Shown piece by piece: positions 16,018 through 23,867 of a stretch of DNA of 64,000 nt. Source of the stretch: JBGSUZ01 sp964404895 (GTDB lineage: Bacteria; Bacillota; Clostridia; Peptostreptococcales; Acidaminobacteraceae). The stretch's first letter is position 1, and every line of letters begins with the position of its first letter. The position numbers were made by a program, and so were the translations under genes. The notes below the pieces were generated by a model, which was not told where the DNA came from, searched no databases, and saw only the letters and a list, made by a program, of their open reading frames with translations. The DNA lies in contig CAYOLV010000001.1 in the NCBI GenBank assembly GCA_964404895.1, forward strand, positions 806,001 through 870,000. The letters are read 5' to 3'.

Positions 16018-18765
16018 ATGAAAAAAAATTTGTTGTTGGTTTTGATTGTCATTGTGCTGAGTATTATCAGTTATAAAATAGTTGAAGATTCCAGCGTGGA
16101 GCAGATTGTAGATGTAGTTGAAGCGCCTAATGGGCAAATGTTAGTCCTTCAAAAAGAGTCCAGTGACCAATTAGCCGAAAGTTTTACTAACTTTTTAAAA
16201 CCCTCTTACCAACTCCTTGTAACAGACCTCAATGGTCAAATTACCCAGCAAGTCCAATTGCCTAAAGACAAACCTTCTACCTTTTCAGAGTATGACAACC
16301 TTTCAGTCGATGCCCAAGGGAACCGATACATTCATCGCACACAAAAAAACGCTGACAGTTATTATGTTTTTTATGAAGAAATTTTAAAAATATCTCCAGA
16401 CGGGAAAACGCTCAAGCCCTTGTATAGCATAGACTATAAGAAGGGTGGCAATGTGGAGTACGCTCTTATTTCTAAAGCTTATCCTTTAGGTCGATCCATG
16501 TATGTGGTGCAGAAAAATCCATTAGATGAAAATATATGGAATATTGTACAAATCAATCTTTTTAGCAACGTCAGCGGGCTAATCAAAGAAATTCAAATTG
16601 ATCCTGATTTATATGCGAATGATCTTCTTTATTTAAGTGAGCAAAGAATCGTTTTTTCCACACTTAAAGGAGAACTTTATCAGTATAAAGATGGCAAGCT
16701 CAAGCTAATCAACCTCTCAAGTACAGGAGAACTTTTTTCACCTGCAAGGCTGATGCCTTATAACGAGAGCAGTTTTGCATTTTTTGATGTTCAGTCCAAT
16801 CACATTATTAAGTTTGATTTGGAAAATCAAAGTCATATGGTTTTGAGAAAAGCTACGGACACCATCAGTAAAAGCAATGGTTTATCCTATGACAACGCAA
16901 ACACTGTTTATATCAATAATGAGAAATCTATCACAGGCGGTATGCGGATCAATAATGCAGGGCATCGTTATATCTTTTTGGACAACGGCAGCAACATTAA
17001 AGTCATTTCAGAATTTAAAGGCAATAGGGCAATACAAGGGATTATATTCCTCAAGGTTTTGGCTTTTTTCAGTAGTTTAGCCCTCTTATGGTGGTTGTCT
17101 TTCTACTTTTATAGAAAGAGTTCAGGTTCACTGATTGTAAAATTTGTGGCCTTGCTATTACCTATGGTGCTGATTATTCCAATTGTTTCTTTATCTGTAA
17201 GTTTTACATACTTTACCAGTTTGGCTAAAAATGATTTGTATGCGGAGCTTTACCACATTACAACCGAACGTTCAGCTCAAATCGACTCAGACGCCCTTTT
17301 ACAGGTCAACGGCCTTCAGGACTATGAAAGCGATGCCTTTAAGACTTTGAACGACTCTAGGAACATTACAGCGGACGATTTCAATGAACTGAATAAAGAT
17401 ACTTATAACCGATGGTATTATTCGGTCATGTATCGATACATCGATGGAAAGCTTCATGTGGTCACTGGAGATGCGGCCAGCTACTGGACAACTACCGACT
17501 ATATTTACGGCGAGAAGGGTAACCAAGTTTACTTAAATGCGGTAAATCCACCGAAAACGGGTCTAGGTGAAAATTCAGATCTTACTGGGACATGGGTCTT
17601 TGCGGTAGCCCCTATTTATGATAATGACGGCAAGGTCATCGGGCTGTTTGAAGTGGGCACGGGACAGCAAAGTTATCTGTATTTTATTCAAAGTTATTAT
17701 GGCAAATTGGTGACGCTGAACCTTGGGATTGTTGGTGTCGTATTATTGCTAGTAATATTTGTAATCATCCGTATGATCAGACCGCTTCGCATCCTAAACG
17801 AGTCAGTCAAAGACATTACAGAGGGCAACTGGGGAACAACGGTTGCAGTGAGAACCCAGGACGAGATTGGGAATTTGTCCTTGGTATTTAATAACATGTC
17901 CCTGTTTATTCGGGACTATATCAACGAGTTGACTAAACTCAATGAAATTTACTATAAGTTTATTCCCCTCAAAGTCTTTGAGTTGATGAACAAGAAATCC
18001 ATTATAGAAGTGGGACTTGGAGACTATTCCAAACAAGAAATGACCATCGTTTTCATCAACACTTATAATTATTTTGATTTGTCCAAAGGGATGGGATCGA
18101 AAGAGCAGTTGGATTTGCTCAACCATTTGTTTGAAGAATATGCAAGCGCTATCCATGCCCATAATGGGATTGTAGGCGAGTTCAGAAATGCAGGGATGTT
18201 GGCCTTATTTACTGAGCAAAGCGACGCCCTCAATACGGGTTATTCCATTATTCAAAAGATGAAGGAAATTGATAAGAATATTAAGACCACGGTGAGCATT
18301 CATTATGGCGAAGTAATTTTAGGCGTTGTAGGCGATGAAAACAGAATGACCACTGCTGTCATTAGCAATTGTGTCAACGAGGCTGTCGCGATAGATAAGT
18401 ATGCAGGCAGATACAATTGTTCAGTTCTGATGACACAGCAATTTGTAGACAGCTTATCGGTTACAGAGCCGAATATGCGCTATATTGGCGACTTAATAGA
18501 CGAGCACAACGGCGAATCTCTTCAAGTCAACGAATGGCTTGAAACCGTTCATATTTCTCTACAAAATGATTACTTTAAGAGCAAAGCAGCCTTTACGAAG
18601 GCACTGGATCACTTTATGAATGGTAAATATTTGGAAGCAAAAGCTGAGTTTATTCAAGTCATTAAAATGAACGATAATGACTTGGTTTCCAGAGAGTATT
18701 TGTTTAAATGTGAAAGTGCACTGATCGAAAATGGTCAATTTGAGAAGGAACTGGGAAGATTCTAA
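16018..18765 (+). CDS. Membrane receptor with Cache-like sensor, HAMP and degenerate class III cyclase domain
   Basis: A 915-residue protein. Helix 1 lies at about residues 4-20, followed by a large extracytoplasmic beta-rich part, helices near 343-366 and 375-398, a Cache-like sensor (about 400-555, with GTWVFAVAPIYDNDGKVIG), a helix near 564-586 and HAMP (about 587-640). A domain with the class III nucleotide cyclase fold (about 668-843) and a short TPR-like tail follow. The two metal-binding Asp positions are lost: FINTYNYF replaces the usual F-x-D motif, and GEFRNAGMLALF replaces F-x-GDA. Catalysis is therefore unlikely and signalling by binding is more plausible. It starts the gene run that includes the MORN, TolC-like, cap and PAAR genes. 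Confidence 0.82.
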   Translation: MKKNLLLVLIVIVLSIISYKIVEDSSVEQIVDVVEAPNGQMLVLQKESSDQLAESFTNFLKPSYQLLVTDLNGQITQQVQLPKDKPSTFSEYDNLSVDAQGNRYIHRTQKNADSYYVFYEEILKISPDGKTLKPLYSIDYKKGGNVEYALISKAYPLGRSMYVVQKNPLDENIWNIVQINLFSNVSGLIKEIQIDPDLYANDLLYLSEQRIVFSTLKGELYQYKDGKLKLINLSSTGELFSPARLMPYNESSFAFFDVQSNHIIKFDLENQSHMVLRKATDTISKSNGLSYDNANTVYINNEKSITGGMRINNAGHRYIFLDNGSNIKVISEFKGNRAIQGIIFLKVLAFFSSLALLWWLSFYFYRKSSGSLIVKFVALLLPMVLIIPIVSLSVSFTYFTSLAKNDLYAELYHITTERSAQIDSDALLQVNGLQDYESDAFKTLNDSRNITADDFNELNKDTYNRWYYSVMYRYIDGKLHVVTGDAASYWTTTDYIYGEKGNQVYLNAVNPPKTGLGENSDLTGTWVFAVAPIYDNDGKVIGLFEVGTGQQSYLYFIQSYYGKLVTLNLGIVGVVLLLVIFVIIRMIRPLRILNESVKDITEGNWGTTVAVRTQDEIGNLSLVFNNMSLFIRDYINELTKLNEIYYKFIPLKVFELMNKKSIIEVGLGDYSKQEMTIVFINTYNYFDLSKGMGSKEQLDLLNHLFEEYASAIHAHNGIVGEFRNAGMLALFTEQSDALNTGYSIIQKMKEIDKNIKTTVSIHYGEVILGVVGDENRMTTAVISNCVNEAVAIDKYAGRYNCSVLMTQQFVDSLSVTEPNMRYIGDLIDEHNGESLQVNEWLETVHISLQNDYFKSKAAFTKALDHFMNGKYLEAKAEFIQVIKMNDNDLVSREYLFKCESALIENGQFEKELGRF

Positions 18766-18827
18766 GAGGGTTTTAGAAAGGAACTGACACAGTTCAAACG
18801 AGGTTCTAATAAGGTTAGGTGAGGCAA

Positions 18828-20255
18828 GTGGCAAACTATTTAGATGCGATTCTAAAAACCACCATAGGTGGCCTGCTCAAACCGATCAGCATCATCCAGC
18901 GGAATTTCAAAAAAAATATGCTGTTCAAGAGCAAGTTTATGACAGAAATTAAGGCTTCGATTAAAGAAGCCTTTGCGGTCATTAAACGAGCCCCTGCAAA
19001 AAAAAGTGACTACGTGCTCATTGGCAATCAATATTTTGCCAAGCGACTGGTCATGGTTTTTGTGCTGTTCATCATATTTATGCTCCTTATCGGAAATAGT
19101 CTGATTCTTCCATTTTTGAGAGGACGCCTCTATACACCTGAAATGTTACTGTCTGATCCCAATTTACCTACTTATTCAGGAAAAGTTCATTTGATTAACA
19201 GAGAAAACGTGACGATTTATGACGGTGTGGTTCAACTGGGCAAGTGTAGTGGTCTAGGCAAACAATTTAATGATAAAGGTGCTCTAGTCTATGAGGGTAA
19301 TTTTATAGAGGATGCCTACAGTGGAGATGGTATTTTATACTATTTGAACGGGAATAAGGCTTATGAAGGTGAATTTGCTGGAAATATGAAAAATGGCATA
19401 GGCAAGGCTTATGACGAAAGTGGTTTCTTGGCCTACGAAGGTGAATTTTCCAATGGTTACTATAGTGGGAAAGGGATTACTTATTTTGAAGATGGCACTG
19501 TAAAATACCGAGGGGATTTCCTAAATGGGAAGTACCAAGGAGAAGGCATTTTGTTTGATGAAGAGGGTGTTAAGCGGTATAGCGGATCTTTTGTCAACGA
19601 TCTCTTTGATGGGCTGGGCAAGTTGTTTTACAGCAATGGCAAACTAGCCTATGATGGGTTTTTCTCAATGGGTTTATACAGCGGAACTGGTCGTCTTTAT
19701 GACGAGAATAGTCAAATGATTTACGAAGGCGGCTTCCTGCAAGGTCTATACAGTGGAAATGGCAGTTACTTTGCAAACAATGAAAAATTGTATGAAGGTC
19801 TATGGACATTGAATACCGTTGCTTTTGATCAGTTGCTTGGCAAAATGAGCACTGATTTAAGGACGCAATTTTTTGAAAAAGCTAAAATGATTGAAATGGA
19901 TGGTCTTTACGGCTTACAGCTCACTAAGACTGGGGTTTGGTTTGAACTGAACTACCCAGATGAGATTTCAGAGCCCACCATACAAAAGATTCTTGTTAGA
20001 AATATGGATTTGATTGGAGATTATCAATTAGGGATGAATCAGGCTAAAATTGAAGCTCTTTTTGACCCTGCTATTTTAACGAAGGATACCGTGAACTTAA
20101 GCCTTTTAAAAGATGATTTGCTTTATGATGGGGTCAGCTCTGAAAAGAGGCTAAACAGAGTCGTTGTCCCAATGTCAGGTTATCAAGTGCGTTTTTATTT
20201 CAGTGAGGATACAGAGGGGTTGTTGTTTGTCGAATATGAGCTTTTGCAGGAGTAA
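18828..20255 (+). CDS. Membrane-anchored MORN-repeat protein
   Basis: About 475 residues. A basic amphipathic N-terminus is followed by one hydrophobic helix (VMVFVLFIIFMLLIGNSLIL). Then come seven to eight MORN repeats, with patterns such as YEGEFAGNMKNGIGKAY, YEGEFSNGYYSGKGITYF and YRGDFLNGKYQGEGILF, and a C-terminal domain of about 140 residues that I do not recognise. MORN repeats form elongated beta-sheet rods that bind lipids or proteins. The start is GTG 18828, with AGGTGA nearby, or GTG 18819. The TolC-like gene begins four bases after its stop. In this operon it is a candidate scaffold between the receptor and the envelope. Confidence 0.85.
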   Translation: MANYLDAILKTTIGGLLKPISIIQRNFKKNMLFKSKFMTEIKASIKEAFAVIKRAPAKKSDYVLIGNQYFAKRLVMVFVLFIIFMLLIGNSLILPFLRGRLYTPEMLLSDPNLPTYSGKVHLINRENVTIYDGVVQLGKCSGLGKQFNDKGALVYEGNFIEDAYSGDGILYYLNGNKAYEGEFAGNMKNGIGKAYDESGFLAYEGEFSNGYYSGKGITYFEDGTVKYRGDFLNGKYQGEGILFDEEGVKRYSGSFVNDLFDGLGKLFYSNGKLAYDGFFSMGLYSGTGRLYDENSQMIYEGGFLQGLYSGNGSYFANNEKLYEGLWTLNTVAFDQLLGKMSTDLRTQFFEKAKMIEMDGLYGLQLTKTGVWFELNYPDEISEPTIQKILVRNMDLIGDYQLGMNQAKIEALFDPAILTKDTVNLSLLKDDLLYDGVSSEKRLNRVVVPMSGYQVRFYFSEDTEGLLFVEYELLQE

Positions 20256-20258
20256 GCT

Positions 20259-22034
20259 ATGAATATTTTAGGTGGGAAGGGGAAAAGAATAGGCATCATT
20301 TTAATGGCTCTTCTTATAATCAGTACACAAGGGACAAGTGTGTGGACGGCTGATACAGCTCCTGCCAAAATAACTGCAAAGGTTACTGCACCTGAAATTT
20401 TGAATTTACAAGCTGCTTTAAATCTGGCTTTTAAAAACAACAAAACCATTCAGATGATTCAAAATCAGTGGCAGGCAAAGCAACTGGAAATAGGTGAAAT
20501 TGAAGACAAGATTCAGGCGTTGGCAAAGCGTGTGACAACGGATCAAGGACTAGGAAAGGATCAAACGTTAGCAAAGGATCAAAGCGGATTAGATTTAGTG
20601 TCTTTAGAAATGTTGGAAATAGAGGAAAGCAAGCGCCTGCCTTCAATTGAAAAGGTCACACTGATTAAGACGCTTTCTCAGAAACAAGACGAGTTAAGTA
20701 TTTTAGAACAGCAGTATGACAGTGCTGTCAATAATATGATCTATAATGTGAAGATTTTATTTTATGACATTCTTGAAAATACAGATGCCTATAACTACGA
20801 AATTCAGAATTCCGAAAAACTCGAAACGGTTTATTTAGAGATTTATCCTCAATATTTGGAGGGTCTGGTGAAATCGGAAGTTGTCAAAGGCAACAGAGAA
20901 AACTATAAGGCGTCTCAGGAAAGACAAGTAAAGACTCTTCTTGCTTTAGACCAATTGAAAGCGAAATTAACCACTCAATTGGGCGGAGTCGATATTGGCA
21001 GTTGGACTTATGAGGGAAAATTGCCAGAGTATACCTTGTCGGAAGCAGACTTGGAGTTGCTATACCCTTACGCTGTCCACCATGACGGGCAACTCCTAGG
21101 ACTGGAAAAGAACTTTAATATTGCCCAGTGTCAAATTGAAGAAATCAATGAAATTTATCTTAAAATGTACGGCCCTGAAGCCGAATGGATTGCGCCTGCA
21201 ATACGTGTAGAAAAGGTGGATTTTCCTCAGTTTTTCGAGAAATTTAAAACCATGAAAGATAAGGCGGCTAGTAAGACCTATCCCTTACGCTTTGGCGTTT
21301 ACAAAGTAGATGGGGCTTCTGAGTATTTTAAAGAAAAGCCTGCAGCGCTTACCCTAATGGAAGAGCAGTCACCCTTAATAACGGCCCTTGCTCAGAGAGA
21401 TGAAAAGAAAGGGTTGGTAGCGGAAGGCTATACTACGCTCCAAAAAAATTACAGAGCGGCTTATGAGGCGTATCAACAATTGTCTTATGACTTGAATCAA
21501 TTGAGAGAAGACCTCATCGTACACACAGCGCTTTTAGAAAAGCTTAAAAAATCTAATCTAGAAGGCATGACACATTATTTAGAAGTACAGGCTTTGATGC
21601 TTAAAGTCAGTGATGAAAAGCGCAGTGAGCGGTTGCTTCAAATTAAGAAGAATAAAAGTTTAGCAGAACTGGATTTTGTCAGCAGTGGTGCTATTTCCAA
21701 TAGGTTAATTTTAAAAGATTTTGAGACCATTAGGGCTGTCGTTGACCCCAAGGGTGTTATTGTAAAAGAAGGAGTTTGGAAAATTGAAACACCTAATGAC
21801 TTTTATGGGTTTGTATTTTCTCTAAAACTACCAGACAATTTGAAAATCAGCCATTACCAAGTCATTGGAATAGATGGAAAGCCATTAAGCAATCCAATGT
21901 GGATAGGAGAACCCTTAAAACATGCCCCACTCAAATACATCAAAAATGGCAAATTGAAAATTGTACTTTACCAAAAAGATAAAGTTGTTAAAACTGTTGA
22001 AATTTCAGCAGAACAAGTATCGGGGAGGTTCTAA
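20259..22034 (+). CDS. Exported TolC-like coiled-coil protein
   Basis: A 591-residue protein with a signal peptide (RIGIILMALLIISTQGTSVW). The opening LNLQAALNLAFKNNKTIQMI is the typical first helix of outer-membrane efflux (TolC/OEP) proteins. Long helical stretches follow at about residues 60-240 and 400-500. The last 100 residues are beta-rich and specific to this protein. No HlyD or RND partner lies nearby. In a presumed single-membrane organism a TolC channel is out of place, so it may instead form a helical barrel or rod at the cell surface. Its stop touches the start of the cap gene, so they are translated together. Confidence 0.65.
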   Translation: MNILGGKGKRIGIILMALLIISTQGTSVWTADTAPAKITAKVTAPEILNLQAALNLAFKNNKTIQMIQNQWQAKQLEIGEIEDKIQALAKRVTTDQGLGKDQTLAKDQSGLDLVSLEMLEIEESKRLPSIEKVTLIKTLSQKQDELSILEQQYDSAVNNMIYNVKILFYDILENTDAYNYEIQNSEKLETVYLEIYPQYLEGLVKSEVVKGNRENYKASQERQVKTLLALDQLKAKLTTQLGGVDIGSWTYEGKLPEYTLSEADLELLYPYAVHHDGQLLGLEKNFNIAQCQIEEINEIYLKMYGPEAEWIAPAIRVEKVDFPQFFEKFKTMKDKAASKTYPLRFGVYKVDGASEYFKEKPAALTLMEEQSPLITALAQRDEKKGLVAEGYTTLQKNYRAAYEAYQQLSYDLNQLREDLIVHTALLEKLKKSNLEGMTHYLEVQALMLKVSDEKRSERLLQIKKNKSLAELDFVSSGAISNRLILKDFETIRAVVDPKGVIVKEGVWKIETPNDFYGFVFSLKLPDNLKISHYQVIGIDGKPLSNPMWIGEPLKHAPLKYIKNGKLKIVLYQKDKVVKTVEISAEQVSGRF

Positions 22035-22601
22035 ATGGCTAAATATACCGTTATAGCAGAAGTGTCTCAATCAATTTTAGAACTTCTTAGAAGAGAACTG
22101 TCCCCTGAGGTGATCAAAAAATACGAACAGATTGCCCTTTGTGCTCCCAGTAAGCAAGAAGACGTCAAGGTGGGCATACATTTATACGATGTTCAAGAGA
22201 ACAGCGAGTTTGTTCAAAGAAGCATGATTCAGAAAAGCAGCGGAGAACTGCAATTTCCACCTCAGTCCCTGACGCTATTCTATTTGATTACCGTCTATTC
22301 TACGGCGGACAAATATTCAAAAGCCATAGATGAACAAAGAATTTTGGGGAGGGTCATGCAGATTCTAGGAGATCACCCTAGACTGGAAGGGGCAGACCTA
22401 GTAGGAAGCTTATCGGAGAATGATGAGAGTTTTGAAGTGGTTAGAGAAAATTTGAAATATGAAGACAAAATCAAATTATGGCAATTTCCAAATATACCCT
22501 ATCAGTTATCCATGGTTTACAAAGTGCAACCCGTCAAACTGGAATCGACTAAGATCAAGCTGGTTAAACGGGTTAAAGAAATTGATATCGATGTGAGATA
22601 G
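22035..22601 (+). CDS. eCIS tail cap/terminator protein, DUF4255 (Pvc16-like)
   Basis: A 188-residue protein of the DUF4255/Pvc16_N family. The first helix (VIAEVSQSILELLRREL), the middle strand PPQSLTLFYLITVYS and the pattern EQRILGRVMQILGDHP are diagnostic for the terminator that caps the finished tube and sheath in eCIS particles. The strand-rich part describes a ligand-bound input (VKVGIHLYDVQENSE). The start follows the TolC-like stop without a gap. This placement puts the cap in a transcript with membrane proteins and away from sheath and tube genes. Confidence 0.85.
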   Translation: MAKYTVIAEVSQSILELLRRELSPEVIKKYEQIALCAPSKQEDVKVGIHLYDVQENSEFVQRSMIQKSSGELQFPPQSLTLFYLITVYSTADKYSKAIDEQRILGRVMQILGDHPRLEGADLVGSLSENDESFEVVRENLKYEDKIKLWQFPNIPYQLSMVYKVQPVKLESTKIKLVKRVKEIDIDVR

Positions 22602-22612
22602 GAGGGTAAAAC

Positions 22613-23449
22613 ATGAAGATCCATCATCAAGTCGATTTTGTCCTCCGAATTGTGGACAGTATGACGGAACGGGGAGTAAAAGGCGGCACCAATCGTTTCT
22701 GGTTAGATGGTCACCCCATTAAGCCTTCTAAAGTTATGGACAGTTTTTTTGTCTTTAGCAACGTGTTCAGCAATCCTTCAAAGTTCCACGTGTATTCTCA
22801 AATTTCGGAGGGATTCTTAACTTGGGATAATCCCTTTTACACCAGTGAAACGATGATACTGAACCTCAGTGGAGACAGAAAAGTCATCCCCTCGGATGAG
22901 ATTTTTATTCGAGCCCTACCCAGTGAATTGTATCCTTTTACAGAGGAACCCACTGGGGTAAAAGGACGAATAGAAGGCGGAGAACAAGTGCTGTTTCGCC
23001 ATACCAAAAGCCGCAATCATTACCATTTAAAAGGGGCGGTGGTCAACGAGAAGTATGTTGAAATGGCTCAGTCCATGGATAGAAACATAGAAGGTAAAAC
23101 CTTCTGGTTTGGTGGCGGTGAAGAGATTTCGGAGCCAAGCTCAGCTGAGGGTTCGAAAAAATGGGCAGACCAACCTTTTAGAACCGTTTTAAAAGACAAC
23201 TTCGGCACCTATGTCACGCCACCATTTGATAAACCGCCTTCAGCAGACTGCGACATATTAGAAGTCATCCATGTGCCTATAAGCCCAAATGGACAGTTCT
23301 TTATGGTGATAAATGATGTGGATGGAGAACAGGATTTGTCTGGCATTGAACTGGAAATTATCTGTAGGAAAGAGAAGAAGGCTCTAAAAGTTGACCTAAA
23401 AAGGGGCGTTTTGACAGATGTTGGGGCTTTTAAATTTGAGGAAATATAA
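22613..23449 (+). CDS. Uncharacterised eCIS-locus protein
   Basis: A 278-residue soluble, beta-rich protein without a signal peptide or membrane helix. It opens MKIHHQVDFVLRIVDSMTER, and the middle contains a run of strands with conserved-looking Trp and Pro residues. The start has GGAGGG and lies 11 bases after the cap gene; the PAAR-like gene follows after 14 bases. I do not recognise a domain. Its position between cap and tip genes suggests an accessory structural part, for example a cap partner or an adaptor. I assign no specific function. Confidence 0.6.
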   Translation: MKIHHQVDFVLRIVDSMTERGVKGGTNRFWLDGHPIKPSKVMDSFFVFSNVFSNPSKFHVYSQISEGFLTWDNPFYTSETMILNLSGDRKVIPSDEIFIRALPSELYPFTEEPTGVKGRIEGGEQVLFRHTKSRNHYHLKGAVVNEKYVEMAQSMDRNIEGKTFWFGGGEEISEPSSAEGSKKWADQPFRTVLKDNFGTYVTPPFDKPPSADCDILEVIHVPISPNGQFFMVINDVDGEQDLSGIELEIICRKEKKALKVDLKRGVLTDVGAFKFEEI

Positions 23450-23463
23450 GGAGGGGAAGCCAT

Positions 23464-23850
23464 TTGGGAATTGCAGTTAGCGGTGGGGCGATGCTCATGT
23501 GTTCTTTTGGCATGGCACCAGGTCAACTCATGGTATTGCCGAAAAATATGGTACTTCACAAAATGCCTTTAGCCAATATTATGGACAATATTCCCATGGT
23601 GAACATATTGCCTTTTGGGATGTGTTCTTCTATGGCGAATCCTACAGTGGCAGCGGCTACAGCGGCGGCACTTGGAGTACTCACTCCAATGCCTTGTATC
23701 CCAGTGACCACAGCCCCTTGGATTCCCGGTTCGCCCACAGTGTTAATCAAAAATATGCCAGCCCTGAACAACAGTTGTAAGCTTATGTGCAACTGGGGCG
23801 GTGTCATTCAGATCACCAACCCCAGTGTCACAACGATTATGGTACCATAA
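23464..23850 (+). CDS. PAAR-like spike-tip protein (DUF4280)
   Basis: A 128-residue, Gly/Pro/Met/Cys-rich protein. The opening VSGGAMLMCSFGMAPG, the middle PWIPGSPTVLIKNMPALNN and the end CKLMCNWGGVIQITNPS are the DUF4280 pattern. This family supplies the sharpened PAAR-like tip of eCIS spikes (Pvc10/Afp10 role). Conserved Cys and Met residues may bind a metal. It starts at TTG 23464, eight bases after AGGAGGGG. It ends 17 bases before the convergent ATPase gene. In most loci the tip gene is next to the baseplate; here it is with the cap. Confidence 0.85.
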   Translation: MGIAVSGGAMLMCSFGMAPGQLMVLPKNMVLHKMPLANIMDNIPMVNILPFGMCSSMANPTVAAATAAALGVLTPMPCIPVTTAPWIPGSPTVLIKNMPALNNSCKLMCNWGGVIQITNPSVTTIMVP

Positions 23851-23867
23851 AAAAATTGGCAATAGAT

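Noticed and set aside
20259..22034. Outer-membrane component of an efflux pump
   Set aside because: No membrane-fusion or RND/ABC partner lies nearby, and the gene is fused by position to the eCIS cap gene. Only the fold resemblance is kept in the call.
23499..23780. Overlapping 93-codon frame inside the PAAR-like gene
   Set aside because: It overlaps the DUF4280 gene completely. Its low-complexity Tyr/Ser/Gly product is a by-product of that gene's Gly/Pro-rich codons, with no ribosome binding site.
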